This document shows positions 18,872-25,105 of a DNA stretch of 25,105 bases, piece after piece. The translations under genes were made by a program, and so were the position numbers. The DNA comes from JBBDWJ01 sp040902925 (GTDB taxonomy: Bacteria; Acidobacteriota; Terriglobia; Bryobacterales; UBA6623): NCBI GenBank assembly GCA_040902925.1, contig JBBDWJ010000188.1, forward strand, positions 1 to 25,105. The letters run 5' to 3'. Position 1 is the first letter of the stretch. Each line of letters opens with the position of its first letter. The notes below the pieces were generated by a model that saw only the letters and a program-made list of their open reading frames with translations, was not told where the DNA came from and did no database searches.

Positions 18872-19564
18872 TCAGGAACGTCCGTAGACGGGAATCAGCG
18901 CGCCGCTGGTATCGGACGCCGCATCCGAGCAGAGCCAAAGAATCTGCTGTGCGATTTTTTCCGGGGTGACCCAGTGGCTGAAATCGGCGTCGGGCATCGC
19001 CTTGCGATTCGCCGGGGTATCGATGGTGCTTGGCAGAACTACATTGGCGGTGATGCCGTGCTCGCGGGTTTCCAGCGCTATGGTTTGGACGAGGGCGCTC
19101 AGCCCGGCCTTGGAAACGCCGTAGGCGCCCAGCCCGGCGACGGGTTCGACCCCGACGCGTGATCCGACCGCCACGATGCGCCCGTAGCGGGAATGCAGCA
19201 TGTGCGGCAGCACGGCGCGAGTGACCATAAAGGCGGAGCGCAGGTTGAGATCCATCATGCGATCCCAGGTGGCGTCGTCGGTGGCGTGGACCGGGTCGCC
19301 GCCGGCGAAGCCTCCTAAGACGTGAACCAGCACGTCGAGGCCGCGCGCCTTCTCCAGAGTTTCGTCGACGGCTTGCTGGGCTCCCGGCGCGTTGGTGAGG
19401 TCGGCGGACACCGCCACGAACCGCTCACTGTCGTCGCGCGGGGAAACCGAGCGCGCCACGCCGGCGACCGTGGCGCCCGCCGTCAGAAAAGCCTCGACCA
19501 CGGCTGCGCCCAAGCCGCCGCTTGCGCCCGTTACCATCACAACCTGACCAGAAAACTCTGACAT
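18872..19564 (-). CDS. short-chain dehydrogenase/reductase (SDR)
   Basis: 230 residues from ATG 19564. The frame stays open upstream to 19762, but that part runs through a direct repeat and has no homology-like pattern. Classical SDR features: TGASGGLG (residues 12-19) for the nucleotide, Asn107 in DLNLRSAF, Ser135 in AVGSRVG, Tyr148 and Lys152 in YGVSK, then NVVLPSTIDTPANRKAMP and a C-terminal SGALIPVYG. Complete catalytic tetrad and normal length indicate an active NAD(P)-dependent oxidoreductase; the substrate is unknown. It lies 137 bases upstream of the receiver gene on the same strand. Confidence 0.9.
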   Translation of the reverse strand: MSEFSGQVVMVTGASGGLGAAVVEAFLTAGATVAGVARSVSPRDDSERFVAVSADLTNAPGAQQAVDETLEKARGLDVLVHVLGGFAGGDPVHATDDATWDRMMDLNLRSAFMVTRAVLPHMLHSRYGRIVAVGSRVGVEPVAGLGAYGVSKAGLSALVQTIALETREHGITANVVLPSTIDTPANRKAMPDADFSHWVTPEKIAQQILWLCSDAASDTSGALIPVYGRS

Positions 19565-19586
19565 CAAGGCTAGGGTAAGCTTCAGC

Positions 19587-19620
19587 CGAACCTGTTGGCA
19601 AGCTGGCGAACCTGTTGGCA
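19587..19620. repeat. two-copy 14-bp direct repeat upstream of the SDR gene
   Basis: CGAACCTGTTGGCA occurs at 19587-19600 and 19607-19620, a period of 20 bases, starting 23 bases before the SDR start. A partial third element (GGCTTGGCAGG) follows. The spacing of about two helical turns could suit tandem protein binding, but two copies alone are weak evidence. Confidence 0.5.
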
Positions 19621-19825
19621 GGCTTGGCAGGCCGTTCGGTCTGATCCACTGCTGGACGCGGATCGACCGGCGCGCCGGTGGCGTAAAATCACTCGGCCGA
19701 AGCCTCGTCTCCGGGCATTCACAACCGGCAATGGGCAAGCGCCGAACCGGCTGCGCCGGCAATCGGGTTGGCGTGTTTGAGGTGGCCTTCGAGGCGGCGC
19801 CCCGAAGGTCGTCCGGGCTACGCTC

Positions 19826-22267
19826 TCAGCGCGGGCCTTGGACCGTGTACTCCCTCTGGACATCCGCCGCGATTTCTTCCTCTTGGAACAGCACCGGCCG
19901 CCATTGCTTTTCTGAGAAATGGACGGTCTGGTCGAAGTAATTTTCCGATTCGGGGTCGCCCGACTGGCCATAGGTCAGGAAGGCTTTCGCGTGAGGGCCG
20001 GCTGCCGTGTACTCGAGAACCATGAGAAAGCTCGCGCCGGTGGCGATCGGATATCCCTTTTCGGTCAGGAAACGGCTGCCTTCGATGCGCTTGGGAAGTT
20101 CGAGAGGCTCGAGCGTGGTGTTGTTCGTAGTGCTTTGCTCGAGATTCAGAATGCCTTCGTAGGAACCGTGCCCGCCGTGGATCGGAACGCGGCGGCCGGG
20201 CTTGTTGGCGTATTGCAGCTCGCCCAGCGGTACGTCGAGCGCGATGTTTTGCGCCTGAAGCAGCTTCACGGCTCGCGCCAGATTTTCCAAAGCGAGGTCG
20301 CCATTTGCTGCCGCTGGCGCCAGTTGGCGGGGCGTGTTTATGGGATCGGCGGGGTCGAAACCGACGGCGAATAGGCGCCCTTTGTCGAGGAAATCCGCCG
20401 ACTCATATTGGGCGATGAACTCGCGAAACAGCACCGCGCCGCGGCTTTCGAGGTCATAGCGGCCGTCCCATTTTTCGAGCACGCCGCAGGCTGCGGTCAG
20501 GTCGATTCGTTCAGCTCCGAGCGCCGCCGACGGCTGTTGCCGGCAGCGCGCTACGAGATCGGGTTGGATCAACGCGGCGGCCAGCCCCCGGTTGCTCAGC
20601 ACCGCTTGCGCGATTTCGTCGAGGTTGAACTTGCCGTCTTCACCCGCCGGATGGTTCGAAGCGCGATTCGAAAGATGGAGGTCGTTCTGGCGCGTGCGCA
20701 GCGACACGGCCGTCCCCGGTTCGCCATGGAACGGAGAGTAGGGGCCGTTGAGCAGCGCTTTGGAGTTCGTCAGCCAATAGCTGTCGTTGGCGTTGAACAC
20801 ATAGTCGCTGCGCTCGGTTTGCGGCATCTTCGCGTACGCCACGACGCCCGGGTCGCGCGCGCCGGCGTCATCCGCCCATTCGAACAAGGGATTGCCGCCA
20901 TCGAGCAGGACGAGGCCTCGCTGCCAGAACTGCTTTGTGAGCGGGTCGCTGTCGCGGCGCTGCTTCCAGGCATCGATCGCCTCGGGCCGCAGGTTGGGCG
21001 TCGCCGAAGTGTCGGCGAACCAGGCGACGCCGTCGGCGCTGGCGGCGATGGTGTTCACGTAGCCGAGACCTTGATGGCTGGCGTGCGCTTGCTGAAATTC
21101 GCTCATGCCGCGGGCTCGATTCATCTCGAGCCACTGACGCCAGCTTTCTTCGTTGTCCCAATTGGCGGAACGCATGGCCAGCGCGCGCTCGGCGGTCCAG
21201 CCCATTCCAGGGAAATTCACGACCGGGCCGTAGTGGCTGAAGTACGCGGTGTGTTCGACGCTCGTGAGCGTTCCGTCTTGCTCGCGCACCTCGACGCTCA
21301 CTGGCCTCGATTCCATTTCGCGCTCGCCGCCGTCGTAGCGGTAGGTGGTGGGCTTGCCGGGGACGAGATCGAGCGTGTAGAACGTGCTGCGTTCGCCGGC
21401 CGAGATGGTGTGCGTCCAGCCGACGGCTTCGTTGAAGCCGATGGCCACGCCGGGAATTCCCAGCACGTGCGCTCCGTAGACATTGAGCTTTCCGGGAATG
21501 ACCAGATGCTTTTCCCAGAAACGCAGCGCGCCGACCCACAGATAGTGCGGGTTGGCCAGCAGCATGCCGCGTCCGCTTTCGGTGAGGTCTTTGCCGAGCG
21601 CCCAGCCGTTGCTTGAGCTGGGGTGTTTTACCATTGCCCACTCCGCGATCGCGGGCGGCTCGGCTGCACGCGCAGTGGCCGGAGGGGCGGCTGTACGGGC
21701 GACGGCCGGAGGCGCGGTGGCCGGAGGCTGCGCGCTGGCCACCATCGCCGCCGGCATTTGCAGGATGCTGGCGCGGTGCCAGGCCGCCAGGTCCTCGACC
21801 GTCATCGGAAAAACCCAATCGGCGCCGCGGCACCAGCCGGGCAGTTTGTCTTTCGCGGTTTGCTCCAGGTAGCGGTTGTAGCCCGCGGCGTACCCGGCGA
21901 ACCACTGTTGGATTTCTTCGGGCTGACGCCGAAGATCCTCGGCGGCGCGCTCACGGATTCGCAGCGCCTTGATCCCGATATCATTCAGCAGGTGCGCGTT
22001 GTTTTCGCCGCGGCCAAAATACTTGGCGCGCTCGCCGCGGACCATCACGATGATGTCGGCCAGCGTACAGGCGTGGTCTTCGGCGTGCGCGTAGGCTTCG
22101 CCGAAGCCTAGATTCGCCAGGTCGTTTGCTTCGATGTGGGCGACGCCGTAGCTGGTTCGGCGGATGCGGGCTTGGTATTCGTTTTCCGATGCCTGGGGGT
22201 TGCATGCCGAACAGAGCAGGAGCAGCGTTATCCATGCGGGAAACGGATGGCGTCGGAAGCGGTACAC
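19826..22267 (-). CDS. penicillin-acylase-family lipoprotein (PvdQ/aculeacin-acylase-like Ntn hydrolase)
   Basis: I favour GTG 22267 (AAGG just upstream) or GTG 22273; both give a lipoprotein signal (FPAWITLLLLCSAC). The longer open frame to 22450 only translates tandem repeat DNA. Alpha-chain motifs include RRTSYGVAHIEA and GFGEAYAHAEDHACTLADI. The autoproteolytic site is PSSSNGWALG, with the presumed nucleophile Ser at about residue 219 (codon 21611-21613). It is followed by GRGMLLANPHYLW, IPGVAIGFNEAVGWTHTIS and NANDSYWLTNSKALL. A normal precursor is cut into alpha and beta chains and hydrolyses amides, as in N-acyl-homoserine lactones, cyclic lipopeptides or penicillins; the substrate here is unknown. 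A Pro/Ala-rich stretch lies just before the cleavage site. Confidence 0.9.
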   Translation of the reverse strand: MYRFRRHPFPAWITLLLLCSACNPQASENEYQARIRRTSYGVAHIEANDLANLGFGEAYAHAEDHACTLADIIVMVRGERAKYFGRGENNAHLLNDIGIKALRIRERAAEDLRRQPEEIQQWFAGYAAGYNRYLEQTAKDKLPGWCRGADWVFPMTVEDLAAWHRASILQMPAAMVASAQPPATAPPAVARTAAPPATARAAEPPAIAEWAMVKHPSSSNGWALGKDLTESGRGMLLANPHYLWVGALRFWEKHLVIPGKLNVYGAHVLGIPGVAIGFNEAVGWTHTISAGERSTFYTLDLVPGKPTTYRYDGGEREMESRPVSVEVREQDGTLTSVEHTAYFSHYGPVVNFPGMGWTAERALAMRSANWDNEESWRQWLEMNRARGMSEFQQAHASHQGLGYVNTIAASADGVAWFADTSATPNLRPEAIDAWKQRRDSDPLTKQFWQRGLVLLDGGNPLFEWADDAGARDPGVVAYAKMPQTERSDYVFNANDSYWLTNSKALLNGPYSPFHGEPGTAVSLRTRQNDLHLSNRASNHPAGEDGKFNLDEIAQAVLSNRGLAAALIQPDLVARCRQQPSAALGAERIDLTAACGVLEKWDGRYDLESRGAVLFREFIAQYESADFLDKGRLFAVGFDPADPINTPRQLAPAAANGDLALENLARAVKLLQAQNIALDVPLGELQYANKPGRRVPIHGGHGSYEGILNLEQSTTNNTTLEPLELPKRIEGSRFLTEKGYPIATGASFLMVLEYTAAGPHAKAFLTYGQSGDPESENYFDQTVHFSEKQWRPVLFQEEEIAADVQREYTVQGPR

Positions 22268-22326
22268 GTTCACCTTGCCTTGCTCGCAGACGGTTTGTGG
22301 CGGACGGAACTCAACATTCTCGCAGG

Positions 22327-22417
22327 TGGTGTCGGGTGTCGGGTGTCGGGTGTCAGGTGCCGGGTGCCGGGTGTCAGGTGCCGGGTGCCGGGTGCTAGGT
22401 GCCGGGTGTTGGGTCCC
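22327..22417. repeat. heptamer tandem repeat, about 13 units
   Basis: Uninterrupted 7-bp units with consensus RGGTGYC run from 22327 to about 22417, with G/A variation at the first base and T/C at the sixth. Order matters: three GGGTGTC units, then alternating AGGTGCC/GGGTGCC, then decayed units. It lies 60 bases upstream of the acylase start. It resembles short heptameric repeats known from cyanobacteria and other GC-rich bacteria. A single related unit pair also occurs at 4287-4297. Confidence 0.85.
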
Positions 22418-22981
22418 AGGTTTTCGTAGGCTGTTTAGGGGCTGGCGCACCAGGTTTGATAATAAGGCCTGGTGGCTGTCCCGTCGGCCGCGTCGGCCCT
22501 CTCGGCCCCGGCATTGTTGCCCGGATTTGGCATGATTTGCCCGGAAATGGCCGCAAATGGCCGCGTCTTGCTAGGGCGATGGGGCTGGGTCGGCAGCTTG
22601 GGGCGACGTCGTTGGTTGCGTGCGCTCGGGTGAGCAGTTTTGAGCGGTTTTTGCGATGTTTTTCCTGCTTCGGGACTGAAAACAATGGGTTTCGGTTTTT
22701 GGGGCGCTCTCCGTTGTTTTGCCTGCGGACACTCGGGCGCCTGTCCTCGGCATTTGCCCGGGTCTTTCCGCCTTATCCTTCCTCTAGTTGGAGGGTAGCA
22801 CGCGGCTCCAAACTTTTCGGGAGTTTTCGCTCGTATGTTGTTGATTTTATGATACTGATTGGGTCGTGATTGACTCGTCACCGATCTCCCCCTTACCGCC
22901 ACCACAGGTGAAGCCGCTAGAAAATTCCAGGTGGCGAATGAAAGGCGAATAGTGTTAGGATAGGGGCCAATAGGGCGATCC
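22418..22981. other. gene-free region of 564 bases, possible dispersed non-coding element
   Basis: Open frames exist on both strands but their translations are Pro/Arg/Lys-rich without domain-like pattern, so I call none. Features seen: an inverted repeat CACCAGG...CCTGGTG (22448-22474, 13-base loop); three TCGGCC-type units at 9-base spacing (about 22483-22507); a tandem AAATGGCCGC pair (22545-22564); and a T/G-rich stretch 22630-22710. Together they look like an ordered non-coding element rather than decayed coding sequence. No promoter of quality was found before 22982. Confidence 0.4.
22448..22474. repeat. 7-bp inverted repeat
   Basis: CACCAGG (22448-22454) and CCTGGTG (22468-22474) form a perfect 7-bp stem, extendable by two T-G wobbles, with AT-rich loop. 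It sits at the border between the heptamer array and the non-coding region. It could be a terminator or the end of a repeated element; no T-run follows. Confidence 0.4.
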
Positions 22982-23191
22982 ATGACGCTTGTCGAGTCCA
23001 GAATTCGCGTCGGCTGTTTCCTGATCCCACGCGGGATGGTGCCGACATACGCACACAGGGTAAACAACCGTTGGCTAGTACACGTGGAAAACTCGACCGC
23101 CGAGAAGGAATACGACCCGCCGTTCTACTTCGAGTTACACCCACTACGTGCCTTGACCAGGTTCGAGGAGGAACTTACCGTCCAACGGTAA
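22982..23191 (+). CDS. hypothetical protein, 69 residues
   Basis: ATG 22982 to TAA 23191. The product begins MTLVESRIRVGCFLIPRG and ends RALTRFEEELTVQR. It has alternating hydrophobic strands (NRWLVHVENST, PPFYFELHP), so it looks like a small soluble beta-rich protein. I do not recognise it. The ribosome-binding site is weak (AGGGCG nearby). It starts the lower-GC section and lies 124 bases upstream of the TIR-like gene on the same strand, so it may belong to that module. Confidence 0.45.
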   Translation: MTLVESRIRVGCFLIPRGMVPTYAHRVNNRWLVHVENSTAEKEYDPPFYFELHPLRALTRFEEELTVQR

Positions 23192-23213
23192 GAGCCAATC
23201 GCAGGACTGGCTC
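23192..23213 (+). terminator. small hairpin directly after the 69-residue gene
   Basis: GAGCCA (23192-23197) and TGGCTC (23208-23213) pair across a 10-base loop, in which TC and GA can extend the stem past one mismatch. It begins at the base after the TAA stop. No T-run follows, so it is at most a weak or factor-dependent terminator. Confidence 0.2.
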
Positions 23214-23315
23214 CGCAGTTTCGGAGAGCCGACTGGAGAGGCGTTGAGGGACGATAGCGGCGGCCTTATTCATACTCGCAAGCAGTGTGAGTGATTACCA
23301 CCAGGATGATGGGCA

Positions 23316-23849
23316 ATGCCTGTTCGTCACAAATGCTTTCTGTCGTATCACCACGAGGACTATCTAGCTGTGAGGCGATTTCTGGACTCGTTCCATGGGT
23401 GCTTCATTCACCGCGGTATCGCGATGCCGGAGGACGTGATTGGATCGAATGACCCAGACTATGTAATGCGATGTGTCCGAACGCTCTATCTAAGAGATTC
23501 AACGGTGACCATAGTTCTGGTAGGACCATGCACGTGGAGCCGCCGATTCATAGACTGGGAAGTACAGGCCTCTCTTCGCCGATCACAAGACGGCCCGCCA
23601 CCAAACGGGTTGCTAGCAATACAGCTATGGCCAGACTGTCGCCGACTACCAGAGCGGGTGCTTCTCAACGTCGATTCTGGCTATGCGAGATTTTGGCAGT
23701 ATCCACAGACCGATCTGGCTCTTGAGCACATGGTTGAAGAGGCTCATGTTGCACGAACTACGATTCCGCATCTGCTCGACAACCCACGGGACCGATACCA
23801 CAACAACCGACAGTGCGAGACCATGGCAGTGAGAGCCGGACAGCACTAG
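23316..23849 (+). CDS. TIR-like (ThsB/DUF1863-type) domain protein
   Basis: 177 residues from ATG 23316, with AGGA nine bases upstream. The N-terminus HKCFLSYHHEDY is the first strand and loop of ThsB-like TIR folds. The middle VRTLYLRDSTVTIVLVGPCTW, then RRFIDWEVQASLRR (Glu82) and NGLLAIQLWPD match the family pattern of a VLiGp-TW-x-DWE core. In Thoeris, ThsB senses phage and makes a signalling nucleotide from NAD+, with a Glu at this region needed. The last 50 residues are divergent. No ThsA (SIR2/SLOG or macro effector) is next to it; instead the DUF4062 gene starts 8 bases after its stop. Recognition is by motif, not search. An antiviral or conflict role is inferred. Confidence 0.75.
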   Translation: MPVRHKCFLSYHHEDYLAVRRFLDSFHGCFIHRGIAMPEDVIGSNDPDYVMRCVRTLYLRDSTVTIVLVGPCTWSRRFIDWEVQASLRRSQDGPPPNGLLAIQLWPDCRRLPERVLLNVDSGYARFWQYPQTDLALEHMVEEAHVARTTIPHLLDNPRDRYHNNRQCETMAVRAGQH

Positions 23850-23852
23850 GAG
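23848..23852 (+). promoter_or_regulatory. ribosome-binding site of the DUF4062 gene, overlapping the TIR-like gene stop
   Basis: AGGAG overlaps the TAG stop (23847-23849) of the TIR-like gene and lies five bases before GTG 23858. This decides the start of the downstream gene over the in-frame GTG at 23813 and implies translational coupling. Confidence 0.6.
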
Positions 23853-23857
23853 CAGTA

Positions 23858-24775
23858 GTGGCACAAATCGTTACCGTATTCTTGAGTTCAGTGGCGGCCG
23901 GATTAAAGGACTATCGGGAAAATGTGTATAGAGCTATTGAGGGACTAGAGGGTTATCATTGCGTTCGCATGGAGGACTTCGGAGCACGTGATGCGCTGTC
24001 GGTTGATCTCTGCCGGGAGAAAGTCGTGACATGCGACATGTTTGTAGGCATCCTTGGGCACTTATACGGTAGTTGCCCGCCAGGTAGTGACATGTCTTTT
24101 ACTGAGATCGAGTATGAGGCAGCACAGGAGGCATCGAAGTCACCGCTCATGTTCGTTGCGCCGGAAGAGGCGCCAATACCAGCAAATCTCATCGAGCCAC
24201 CAGAAGACCGTGAAAAGCAGCGGTTATTCCGGGCCAGGGTATTAAGCGAACGACAAGCAGTCATATTTAACCCCGACGCGAGCCGCACGAGAGGGCTCGA
24301 ATTGAGTACGCAAGTCGTTCAAGCTATTCACAATGCACGATCAAGCTTGACAACCATCGAACAACAACGAACTGCCGAGCAGTTGACGACTATTCTCTTA
24401 TTCCATTTTGCATCCAACCATAGGGGATTCGATACCGGGATCAATATCACCAATGCTTCCGCTCCGCCATTCGGCACGAAGGAGCCCCAAGGCGGAACAT
24501 GCATCCTTCACTTCTATGGACAACAATCCCGCTTCGTGCACGTAACCTCTGCCATCATGCCTGGTGAACAGGTTATTTTTACCCTCTCAGGCGGAAACCC
24601 GATTCAGCTGGTGCCAAGCGCCCCGGGTTTTCATGGCTACATTGTTGCCGACTGTAGGTTTCCAGATGCGCACGGCTGGGCACTAATAACCAACGGTTTC
24701 GGCGGCATACCTACGTTTGCCGGCAGCTACACTGCCAAGGTAATTCCCGATAGACGCAAACTTGGCAATTCATGA
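23858..24775 (+). CDS. DUF4062 protein with a C-terminal secreted-type domain
   Basis: 305 residues from GTG 23858 (AGGAG at 23848-23852). Residues 1-110 are DUF4062: VTVFLSSVAAGLKDYRENV, CVRMEDFGARD, CREKVVTCDMFVGILGHLYG, MSFTEIEYEAAQEASKSPLMFV. DUF4062 is a TIR-related fold found at the N-terminus of STAND NTPases, including eukaryotic TEP1/NPHP3-like proteins; no NTPase follows here. A helical linker (about 115-185) leads to residues about 190-300: LLFHFASNHRGFDTGINITN, PQGGTCILHFYG, APGFHGYIVADCRFPDAHGW. This resembles a domain I know from secreted Acidobacteriota proteins. No signal peptide or transmembrane segment is visible, so the whole protein should be cytoplasmic. Coupled to the TIR-like gene. 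Function is unknown; a sensor/effector role in defence is inferred. Confidence 0.75.
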   Translation: MAQIVTVFLSSVAAGLKDYRENVYRAIEGLEGYHCVRMEDFGARDALSVDLCREKVVTCDMFVGILGHLYGSCPPGSDMSFTEIEYEAAQEASKSPLMFVAPEEAPIPANLIEPPEDREKQRLFRARVLSERQAVIFNPDASRTRGLELSTQVVQAIHNARSSLTTIEQQRTAEQLTTILLFHFASNHRGFDTGINITNASAPPFGTKEPQGGTCILHFYGQQSRFVHVTSAIMPGEQVIFTLSGGNPIQLVPSAPGFHGYIVADCRFPDAHGWALITNGFGGIPTFAGSYTAKVIPDRRKLGNS

Positions 24776-24791
24776 TCCCTGGATCAACTCA

Positions 24792-25064
24792 CTATTCCTG
24801 CGTCGAGAGGTAATCATTCATAATCTCATCGTAGATCTCATCATGATCCATTTTATCAACGTGAGCCAACGACTTTCCGGCTCGCCTTTTCGCCCATTCC
24901 ATCTTCGCTCTTTGGCTAGTCTGCCATTCTTTATTTCGTCGTTTCTCATCATCGTATTCTGGATTGCCAGGATGACGCCCGTACTCATCTGACGCCCACG
25001 AAGTGCCGTCATGCCTCCCGGCTATTATTCCAGTCGTGAAAGATACTTTGTCACTGCTGTCCGG
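24792..25064 (-). pseudogene. charged open frame without a start codon, probable gene 3' end or remnant
   Basis: On the minus strand a frame is open from 25064 (after an in-frame TAG at 25065-25067) to TAG 24792-24794. The 90-codon translation is hydrophilic and protein-like: NPEYDDEKRRNKEWQTSQRA, then MEWAKRRAGKSLAHVDKMD and DEIYDEIMNDYLSTQE. There is no ATG, GTG or TTG in its first half. It may be the end of a gene broken by the TAG or a frameshift near the window edge. An overlapping plus-strand frame (24762-24992) is less protein-like. It is convergent with the DUF4062 gene, 16 bases apart. Not recognised. Confidence 0.35.
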
Positions 25065-25105
25065 CTAAAATCTCTCACCAGTCGATAACCGGTGCGGAAT
25101 CAATC

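Noticed and set aside
19587..19620. CRISPR or attachment site
   Set aside because: Only two 14-bp copies at 20-bp spacing, with no integrase, tRNA or spacer structure.
22327..22417. CRISPR array
   Set aside because: The repeat unit is 7 bp with no spacers and no cas genes; it is a simple tandem repeat.
22435..23067. 210-codon minus-strand open frame across the gene-free region
   Set aside because: The translation is Pro/Arg/Lys-rich with no domain-like pattern, and it overlaps the 69-residue gene; no ribosome-binding site.
23316..24775. Canonical Thoeris system
   Set aside because: The first gene is ThsB-like, but no ThsA effector is present; the neighbour is a DUF4062 protein of different architecture.
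24762..24992. 76-codon hydrophobic plus-strand frame after the DUF4062 gene
   Set aside because: It overlaps the DUF4062 end and its hydrophobicity mirrors the charged minus-strand frame, which reads more like protein.
1..25105. tRNA or rRNA genes and insertion sequences
   Set aside because: Scanning by eye found no tRNA T-loop/anticodon pattern in context, no rRNA core sequence and no transposase; a covariance search would be decisive.

Overview
The window reads as a chromosomal stretch of an Acidobacteriota genome, probably Bryobacterales/Solibacter-like. This is inferred from protein families: a winged-helix regulator fused to a TolB-type propeller, ScyD/ScyE-like, DUF3616 and FG-GAP secreted proteins, a PvdQ-like acylase, and a secreted-type domain I associate with this phylum. 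Base composition is about 60% GC or more over most of the window. A run of ten Ns at 16712-16721 shows that this is a draft scaffold, possibly metagenomic.

Layout. 1-704: 3' part of a sugar phosphate isomerase/epimerase. 740-2963 (-): DNA-binding/TolB-propeller regulator whose C-terminus is displaced by a one-base frameshift. 3142-9348: secreted and lipoprotein genes (ScyD-like, DUF3616, a lipoprotein, an FG-GAP protein), a PHA-system-like small protein, a YtxH-like protein, and the C-terminal remnant of an enolase-superfamily gene. 9594-17130: a two-gene envelope operon with a candidate ECF-sigma promoter, a periplasmic TPR protein, and a protein of about 2280 residues that joins a complete TamB to a complete Omp85 (POTRA plus barrel). 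17232-22267: YihY/BrkB membrane protein, degenerate receiver-domain protein, SDR oxidoreductase and a penicillin-acylase-family lipoprotein.

22327-22981 is gene-free. It holds a heptamer tandem repeat and an unusual, possibly dispersed, non-coding stretch. From about 22.9 kb the composition drops to roughly 50% GC and the gene content changes. There is a 69-residue orphan, then a tightly coupled pair: a ThsB-like TIR-fold protein followed by a DUF4062 protein whose C-terminus resembles a domain of secreted acidobacterial proteins. This pair looks like an acquired conflict/defence module and is the best candidate for an undescribed system. A charged open frame without a start codon (24792-25064, -) closes the window.

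The two strongest leads are the single-chain TamB-Omp85 protein, which would span from inner to outer membrane, and the TIR-like/DUF4062 operon.
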